This document shows positions 59,056 to 64,000 of a stretch of DNA of 64,000 nt, in pieces. Below the pieces are notes generated by a model. That model was given only the letters and a program-made list of their open reading frames with translations. It was not told the origin of the DNA and made no database searches. Made by a program: the position numbers and the translations under genes. Source of the DNA: Streptomyces lanatus (GTDB taxonomy: Bacteria; Actinomycetota; Actinomycetes; Streptomycetales; Streptomycetaceae); NCBI RefSeq assembly GCF_014655715.1, contig NZ_BNBM01000009.1, positions 186,001-250,000 on the forward strand, in the 5' to 3' direction. Position 1 is the first letter of the stretch; each line of letters starts with the position of its first letter.

Positions 59056-59756
59056 GGGCGGGGCCTGCGCAGGACGTAGCCGGTGCCGCGCACAGTGTGG
59101 ATCAGCTTCGGCTCACCGGTGTCGATCTTGCGGCGCAGATAGCTGACGTAGGAGGCGACGATGGAGTCGTCACCGTCGAAGTCGTAGTGCCAGACCTGGT
59201 CCAGGAGCTGTTCCCTGGACAGGACGTGCCCCGCGTTCTCCATCAGCACGCGCAGCAGGCTGAACTCCGTCGGGGACAACTGCACCGGCTTGCCGCCCCG
59301 GGTCACCTGGTGGCCGTCGGGATCGAGTTCCAGGTCGTCCACGGCAAGGAGCCCGTCGGGTCGGCGGCCGCTGGTGCGGCGCAGTACGGCCTGGATGCGC
59401 AGGACGAGTTCCTCCAGGTTGAAGGGCTTGGTGACGTAGTCGTCCCCGCCGGCCCGCAGTCCGCTGATGCGGTCCTCGGCGGCGTCGCGGGCGGTGAGGA
59501 AGAGGATCGGCGGATGTGCGTTCCCGGGGCCGTAGGGGCGTTCACGCAGGCGGCGTGCGACCTCGAAGCCGTCCAGGTCGGGCAGCATCACGTCCAGGAC
59601 GATGAGGTCGGGGCGCCGGTCGCGGACCGCCTCCAGGGCCTGCCCGCCCGACTCGGCCGCGATCACCTCGAACCCGGCCAGCCGCAGACTGGCGGACAGC
59701 AGCTCACGCAGCGTGGGCTCGTCCTCCACCAGCAGCAGTCGTTCTGTCGTCGTCAT
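59052..59756 (-). CDS. OmpR-type response regulator
   Basis: Transcription factor phosphorylated by the kinase that follows. The 234-residue protein has a receiver with acidic residues VEDEPTLREL, Asp55 in LIVLDVMLPDLDG and Lys in DDYVTKPFN, and a winged-helix domain (LSPTEFSLLRVLMENAGHVL, SIVASYVSYLRRKID). ATG at 59756 aligns with relatives, and GGGGACGG upstream may serve as ribosome site. The ABC exporter genes downstream of it in the same orientation end only 49 bp before this start region, so all four may be co-regulated. Confidence 0.92.
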   Translation of the reverse strand: MTTTERLLLVEDEPTLRELLSASLRLAGFEVIAAESGGQALEAVRDRRPDLIVLDVMLPDLDGFEVARRLRERPYGPGNAHPPILFLTARDAAEDRISGLRAGGDDYVTKPFNLEELVLRIQAVLRRTSGRRPDGLLAVDDLELDPDGHQVTRGGKPVQLSPTEFSLLRVLMENAGHVLSREQLLDQVWHYDFDGDDSIVASYVSYLRRKIDTGEPKLIHTVRGTGYVLRRPRP

Positions 59757-59804
59757 CGCACCCGTCCCCGACCTGTGATCCTCTGCCGTCACTGTCCCGC
59801 CGTA

Positions 59805-60590
59805 CTAGGCGTCCCGCTCACGGAAGACGACGAACGCCGCCGCCACCAAGGCCGCCACGCATCCGGCCATCACACCCAGTCCCGCCCAGGGAGTCAGCAG
59901 CGCGGGATCCTGGTAGCTGATGATGATCTGTCCGCCGGCGATCGGCGGCCAGTACGTCGACACCCAGTCGCCGAATCCGCCGGGCAGGGCGGGCGCGAAG
60001 GCCTGGACGATCAGCATCACGCCGAACAGCGTGGTCACCGTCGCCGTGGTGGAGCGGATCACCGTGCCCAGGGCCAGCCCGAGGAGCCCGGCCAGTGCCA
60101 GATAGAGGCCACCGCCGAAGATGCCGCGCAGTGCCACGTCGTCGGCGAGCGTCAGGTGCGGAGCGCCCGCCCCGGACAGCGATGCCTGCCCGACCAGGAA
60201 CCCGGCCAGCGACACCACGACCCCGACCGGGAGCGCCACGCCCACCAGCACCACGGCCTTGGCCGCCAGGACCCGCGCCCGGTGCGGAACGGAGGTGAGA
60301 GTGGGGACGATCGTGCGGGCGCCGTACTCCGCGGTGATGACGAGGCCGCCCAGCAGACCGAGCGCGATCTGTGCGATCAGATAGCCGCGCAGGCTGGTGG
60401 CGAGCGGGTCGAACATGGCCCGGTCCGCGGGGCTCATGTCCGCGAAGTCACCGCCGGCGGACGAGCCGTTCAGTGCGGCGAGCCCGATGCAGAACGCCAG
60501 GGTGCCCAGGATGACGAACAGCGTCGAACGCATCGTACGGATCTTGATCCACTCGGCGTGCAGACAGTGCCGGAAAGTCGCCTTGCTCAT
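59805..60590 (-). CDS. ABC-2 type transporter permease
   Basis: Membrane half of an ABC exporter. The 261-residue protein starts MSKATFRHCLHAEWIKIRTM, typical of ABC-2 permeases in Streptomyces, and has six hydrophobic segments, including FVILGTLAFCIGLAALNG, GYLIAQIALGLLGGLVITAE and GLGVMAGCVAALVAAAFVVF. ATG at 60590 overlaps the ATPase stop (ATGA), showing coupling. Substrate unknown; such systems often confer resistance or export a peptide. Confidence 0.9.
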   Translation of the reverse strand: MSKATFRHCLHAEWIKIRTMRSTLFVILGTLAFCIGLAALNGSSAGGDFADMSPADRAMFDPLATSLRGYLIAQIALGLLGGLVITAEYGARTIVPTLTSVPHRARVLAAKAVVLVGVALPVGVVVSLAGFLVGQASLSGAGAPHLTLADDVALRGIFGGGLYLALAGLLGLALGTVIRSTTATVTTLFGVMLIVQAFAPALPGGFGDWVSTYWPPIAGGQIIISYQDPALLTPWAGLGVMAGCVAALVAAAFVVFRERDA

Positions 60591-61501
60591 CGGACGGTCT
60601 CCTTCTCCGCCTGGTACTCCACCACATCGCGGGTCAGGTCCATGAACGCCTTCTCCAGTGACGCCTGGCGCGGGGCGAGTTCGTGCAGCTCCACTCCGCC
60701 GGCCCACGCCAGGGCGCCGATCTCCGCCGCCTCCAGACCGGTCACGACGAGGGTGTCACTGCTCTCGGTCCGCACCTCCACGACCGTGGCGAGCATGCCG
60801 CGCAGGGCCTCTGCCTGTGGGGTGCGGACCAGGACCTCGCGTTCGGAGTGCGCTTCGATGAAGTCCTTCATCGTCGTGTCGGCGATCAGCTTTCCGCGGC
60901 CGATGACGAGGAGGTGGTCGGCGGTCAGCTCCATCTCGCTCATCAGATGGCTGGACATCAGGACGGCGCGTCCTTCGGCCGCCATCCTCCGCATCAGCGA
61001 GCGGATCCACACGATGCCTTCCGGGTCCAGTCCGTTGAGCGGCTCGTCGAAGACCAGCACCGGAGGATCGCCCAGCAGGGCCGCCGCGATCCCCAGCCGC
61101 TGCCGCATCCCGAGCGAGTACGTCCCCGCACGGCGCCGGCCCACCTTCTCCAGGCCGACCTCCGCGAGCACTTCGTCGACCCGGCCGCGCGGGATGCCGT
61201 TGCCGGCCGTCAACGCCAGCAAGTGGTGATACGCGGTACGGCTGGGCAGCACCGCGCCCGGATCCAGCAGCGCCCCGACCGCCTTCAGCGGCGCGGGTTG
61301 CGCGGCGTACGGCCGCCCGCCCACGGTCGCGGTGCCGCTGCTGGCGGCGTCCAGGCCCAGGATCATGCGCAACGTGGTCGACTTGCCGGCCCCGTTGGGC
61401 CCGAGGAACCCGGTCACCTCGCCGGGCCGCACGGCGAACGTCAGCTCGTCCACGGCCAGGACCTCGCCATAGCGTTTCGACAGGCCATGTACTTCGATCA
61501 T
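60587..61501 (-). CDS. ABC transporter ATP-binding protein (CcmA/DrrA type)
   Basis: ATPase of the exporter with the following permease. The 304-residue protein has Walker A GPNGAGKST, signature YSLGMRQRLGIAAALLG, Walker B VLVFDEPLNGLD and switch His in MSSHLMSEM; the C-terminal 80 residues form the extra domain of DrrA-like ATPases. ATG at 61501 has GGAG 5 nt upstream. All catalytic residues are present. Confidence 0.94.
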   Translation of the reverse strand: MIEVHGLSKRYGEVLAVDELTFAVRPGEVTGFLGPNGAGKSTTLRMILGLDAASSGTATVGGRPYAAQPAPLKAVGALLDPGAVLPSRTAYHHLLALTAGNGIPRGRVDEVLAEVGLEKVGRRRAGTYSLGMRQRLGIAAALLGDPPVLVFDEPLNGLDPEGIVWIRSLMRRMAAEGRAVLMSSHLMSEMELTADHLLVIGRGKLIADTTMKDFIEAHSEREVLVRTPQAEALRGMLATVVEVRTESSDTLVVTGLEAAEIGALAWAGGVELHELAPRQASLEKAFMDLTRDVVEYQAEKETVR

Positions 61502-61759
61502 CGGGACTCCAGACCGGTGCGGGTGCAGGCGACGGTCGCGTGCACCACGCCACTGTCTGTCGCCGAGGTGAGCCGGATCTGGACGAACATGAACGTCTCG
61601 TGGGAACGCCGATCCTGTGACCTGCGAGAACCCGGAAAGCCGCACTCGTCGGGCCCTGGACTCACATAAAACTCACATGCGAAGGCCCGGTCGCGCAGGC
61701 CAGTTGGCGGCCGGCGACACCGTCCCCGACGTGGCCCGGCGCTTCTCATACTGAGAGGC
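61502..61759. other. Divergent intergenic region
   Basis: The 258 bp between the ABC ATPase and methyltransferase starts contain no gene. Both promoters should be here; no convincing operator palindrome was seen. Confidence 0.5.
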
Positions 61760-62503
61760 ATGGCCATCTACGACACCATCGGCACCACGTACGGCAGGAC
61801 CCGGCGGCCGGACGCGCGGATCGCCGCCCGGATCCATGCCGCGCTCGGGGACGCCGTCGACGTCATCAACGTGGGGGCGGGCACGGGCTCCTACGAGCCG
61901 CCGCGGACCGTTCTCGCCGTCGAGCCCAGCCAGGTCATGGTCGACCAGCGTCCGCCGGGGTCCGCGCCCGCGGTGCGCGCGGTCGCCGAGCGTCTTCCGC
62001 TGCGTGATGACGCTGCCGACGCCGTGATGGCGCTGCTGACGGTCCATCACTGGAGCGACCTCGCGGCCGGGATCGGTGAACTGCGGCGGGTCGCGCGTCG
62101 GCGGGTTGTCGTGCTGACCTGGGATCAGGAAGTCTTCCGGGAGCAGTTCTGGCTGGTGCGGGAGTATCTGCCCGAGGCCGCCGCCTTCGACGACACGCGG
62201 GCCGTCCCGACCGACCGGCTGGCAGCGCTGCTCGGCGGGGCCCGTCTGGAGCCCGTACACATCCCCCACGACTGCACGGACGGGTTCGGCGCCGCTTACT
62301 GGCGCCGTCCGCACGCCTATCTGGATCCCCAGGTGCGGGCCGGCATCTCCATGCTGGCCCAGACCGGGGACGACGCCCTCGCTCCCGGTCTGGCGGCACT
62401 CGCCGACGACCTCGCGACCGGCCGCTGGCACGACCGGCACGCCGGCCTGCTGGCGCTCGACGCCATCGATGTCGGGTATCGGCTCCTGGTGACGGACTCC
62501 TGA
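61760..62503 (+). CDS. Class I SAM-dependent methyltransferase
   Basis: Methylates an unknown small molecule using S-adenosylmethionine. The 247-residue protein has a degenerate motif I (DVINVGAGTGSYE), motif II acid in VLAVEPSQVMVDQ, AERLPLRDDAADAVMALLTV and HHWSDLAAGIGELRRVARR, typical of the UbiE/Methyltransf_11 group. ATG at 61760 has GAGAGG 4 nt upstream. The hotdog-fold gene follows by 27 bp in the same direction. Confidence 0.88.
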   Translation: MAIYDTIGTTYGRTRRPDARIAARIHAALGDAVDVINVGAGTGSYEPPRTVLAVEPSQVMVDQRPPGSAPAVRAVAERLPLRDDAADAVMALLTVHHWSDLAAGIGELRRVARRRVVVLTWDQEVFREQFWLVREYLPEAAAFDDTRAVPTDRLAALLGGARLEPVHIPHDCTDGFGAAYWRRPHAYLDPQVRAGISMLAQTGDDALAPGLAALADDLATGRWHDRHAGLLALDAIDVGYRLLVTDS

Positions 62504-62530
62504 CCCCCTGGCTGTGGTGAAGTGGGGATC

Positions 62531-63262
62531 ATGACGACGAGTGACGCGATCGTGGTGCCCGAGTTGTACTCCGGCTATCCCGAGGTGGCCTTCGGCGGCT
62601 ATGTCGCCGGGGTGTTGGCCCAGCGGTCCGGGGCGCCGGCCGTGCGGGTGGACTTCCGTGGGCCGGTGCCGGTCGAGGTGCCCGTTCGGATCGCCGGGAC
62701 CGCGGACGGCGGCGTGGAGTTGGGCGAGTCCGAGCGGCCCCTCGCCGCGGCACGCCCCGCCGAGTTGCTGATCGACGCGCCGCCCGCGCCCTCCTGGGAC
62801 CAGGCCGCCGCCGCGGCCGACGAGTTCCGGGCGGCACCGCCCTCGGGGGTGGTCGACTGCTTCGGCTGCGGCCTGCGCGAGGCCGACCGAGGGCTGCGTG
62901 TGTACTGCGGCCCGGTGCCGGAACTCGGCCTCGTGGCCTCCGCCTGGATCCCCTCCCCCGTCTTCGCCGACCCGGACGGCCTGCTCCCGCCCGAACTGGT
63001 CTGGGGCGCCCTGGACTGCCCGGGCAACTGGGCGGGCCGCTTCCTCGGCACCCAGCGCGAGGGGGCGGTCACCGCCGCCCTCACGGGCAGGATCCTGCGG
63101 CCGGTCGCCACGGGTGAGCCGTATGTCTCGTACGCGTGGATGCTGGCGGAATCCGGCCGCAAGCACAGCATGGGCGTGGCGCTCGCCACGGCGGAGGGCG
63201 ACCTGTGCGCCGTCGCCGAGGCGCTGTGGATCGACCCCCGGCCCGCCGCGCCCACGCCCTGA
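62531..63262 (+). CDS. Hotdog-fold thioesterase-like protein
   Basis: Probably acts on acyl-CoA or is a non-enzymatic relative. The 243-residue protein shows two hotdog halves: SGYPEVAFGGYVAGVLAQRS with VRVDFRGPVPVEVPVRIAGT, and LVWGALDCPGNWAGRFLGTQ with GRILRPVATGEPYVSYAWML. Between them is CFGCGLREADRGLRVYCG, a Cys motif frequent in this actinobacterial family. ATG at 62531 has GGGGAT upstream. It is convergent with the oxidoreductase, 21 bp away. Confidence 0.75.
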   Translation: MTTSDAIVVPELYSGYPEVAFGGYVAGVLAQRSGAPAVRVDFRGPVPVEVPVRIAGTADGGVELGESERPLAAARPAELLIDAPPAPSWDQAAAAADEFRAAPPSGVVDCFGCGLREADRGLRVYCGPVPELGLVASAWIPSPVFADPDGLLPPELVWGALDCPGNWAGRFLGTQREGAVTAALTGRILRPVATGEPYVSYAWMLAESGRKHSMGVALATAEGDLCAVAEALWIDPRPAAPTP

Positions 63263-63283
63263 AGCCGTCCCGCGTCCCCCCGC

Positions 63284-64000
63284 TCAGACCTCCGTCTCCT
63301 CGTGAGTCGCCGGTGGCTCCGTGGGGGTCGACGGGGGCGGGCTGAACAGCACGGCCCGGGCCACGGCCGGGGCGAACAGGGCGCTGACGGGCGCGGAGAG
63401 GGTCAGCACGGCGCGGAAGGCGCGGCCCACGACGGGGTCGCCGTAGTAGCAGTCCTGGACGCGCTGCAGATACCAGCCGGCGACGCGGTCCGCGGGCCCG
63501 CCGTCCACCGCGTTTCCGATGGCGCCCGGCATCTTGCGGTCCGCGCCGGCGGAGATGTCCCACGCCTGCCGGGACGCCGCGAGGAGCGCCTGCTGTACGC
63601 GCCGTGTCGTGGGGGTACGGCGTGGATCGGCCAGCGCGTCACGCAGGGCTACGGCGTTCATCGCGGCGACGGCCATGCCCTGCCCGTAGATGGGGTTGAA
63701 GGTGCACAGGGCGTCGCCGACGGCGAGGAATCCGGCCGGGCGGCGGCCGGGCAGGTCGTAGCGGCGGCGGCAGTTGGCGGTACGCCGGTTGCCGAACGGC
63801 GGGGAGAGCGGTTCGGCCTCGTCCAGCCAGCTGTGCAGCGGGGGATGCGGCAGCTTCTTGGTGTAGGCCACGAACTCGGCGTCGTCCGTGGGCGGTTCGT
63901 CGCCGCGCAGCCCCGAGACGATGACGAGATGGCTGCCGTCCTCCAGGGGCAGCGCACCGCCGGCATGGACCTGGTCGGGGCTGGGATAGACGTAGAAGCC
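63284..64000 (-). CDS. FAD-dependent oxidoreductase (5' part beyond window)
   Basis: Flavin monooxygenase-like enzyme. The 238 visible C-terminal residues run from GFYVYPSPDQVHAGGALPLE at the window edge. They include the second FAD motif GFLAVGDALCTFNPIYGQGM, where the Asp contacts the flavin ribityl chain, and a C-terminal domain (VAGWYLQRVQDCYYGDPVVG). The N-terminal dinucleotide-binding GxGxxG motif lies outside. The family includes FAD-binding hydroxylases of diverse substrates. Confidence 0.85.
   Translation of the reverse strand, partial: GFYVYPSPDQVHAGGALPLEDGSHLVIVSGLRGDEPPTDDAEFVAYTKKLPHPPLHSWLDEAEPLSPPFGNRRTANCRRRYDLPGRRPAGFLAVGDALCTFNPIYGQGMAVAAMNAVALRDALADPRRTPTTRRVQQALLAASRQAWDISAGADRKMPGAIGNAVDGGPADRVAGWYLQRVQDCYYGDPVVGRAFRAVLTLSAPVSALFAPAVARAVLFSPPPSTPTEPPATHEETEV

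Noticed and set aside
1..64000. CRISPR arrays, rRNA genes or large antibiotic gene clusters
   Set aside because: No regularly spaced repeats, rRNA signatures, or PKS, NRPS or terpene synthase motifs were seen.

Overview
The window is high-GC DNA from an actinomycete, almost certainly a Streptomyces: third codon positions are nearly always G or C, GTG and TTG starts are common, and XylA, the DUF5302, DUF3159, FBP and GPP34 proteins, the OmpR-type two-component pairs and the multidomain caspase protein are all of Streptomyces type. No rRNA, intact tRNA, CRISPR array, replication origin or antibiotic gene cluster was seen.

Layout. (1) 1-10.4 kb is orderly: xylA is divergent from xylB-xylR (xylose catabolism with a ROK repressor), then an APC permease overlapping an acetamidase/formamidase, a secreted N-acetylmuramoyl-L-alanine amidase, and a GAF-domain regulator followed by an aldehyde dehydrogenase (ald). 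(2) 10.4-46.1 kb looks like a genomic island placed in the 3' end of ald. The last codons of the intact ald are AT-rich and unlike the rest of the gene, and a GC-rich copy of the same C-terminus lies alone at 46.06-46.12 kb. Inside each end lies a 3' fragment of a CAU-anticodon tRNA. The interior mixes intact accessory genes with debris: truncated or frameshifted IS982, IS481 and ISL3 transposases, a kinase tail, a SARP fragment, a phage-type WDGH protein, and broken VOC, alcohol dehydrogenase and CocE genes. No integrase was found. (3) 46.1-64 kb is mostly orderly again: DUF5302 protein, DEAD-box helicase, potassium channel, a large caspase-STAND-WD40 protein with a lipase-like partner, an alcohol dehydrogenase/TetR pair, a two-component system, an ABC exporter, a methyltransferase, a hotdog-fold protein and part of a flavin oxidoreductase.

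Regulation inside the island is the most coherent novelty. Two paralogous TetR proteins (15.4 and 22.6 kb) have the same recognition helix. A 15-bp palindrome, TGTCACTTAGTGACA, occurs as closely spaced pairs at five or six places (15.2, 15.3, 21.6, 36.4, 38.3 and 38.5 kb). The sites precede a secreted CocE/X-Pro peptidase, a DUF3159-TetR-MFS cluster, a small secreted protein, a GPP34 protein and an S9 peptidase. Three pairs also carry a Crp-like site 21-22 bp upstream. A separate MerR regulator appears to control itself and an amidase-HIT operon through two matching dyad promoters.

The second notable system is the two-gene module at 49.6-54.6 kb: a serine hydrolase with a GTG start, then 2 bases later a 1378-residue protein with a caspase-like protease, a STAND NTPase and about 11 near-identical WD repeats. 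Its architecture resembles bacterial conflict and cell-suicide systems. A role in phage defence is inference.
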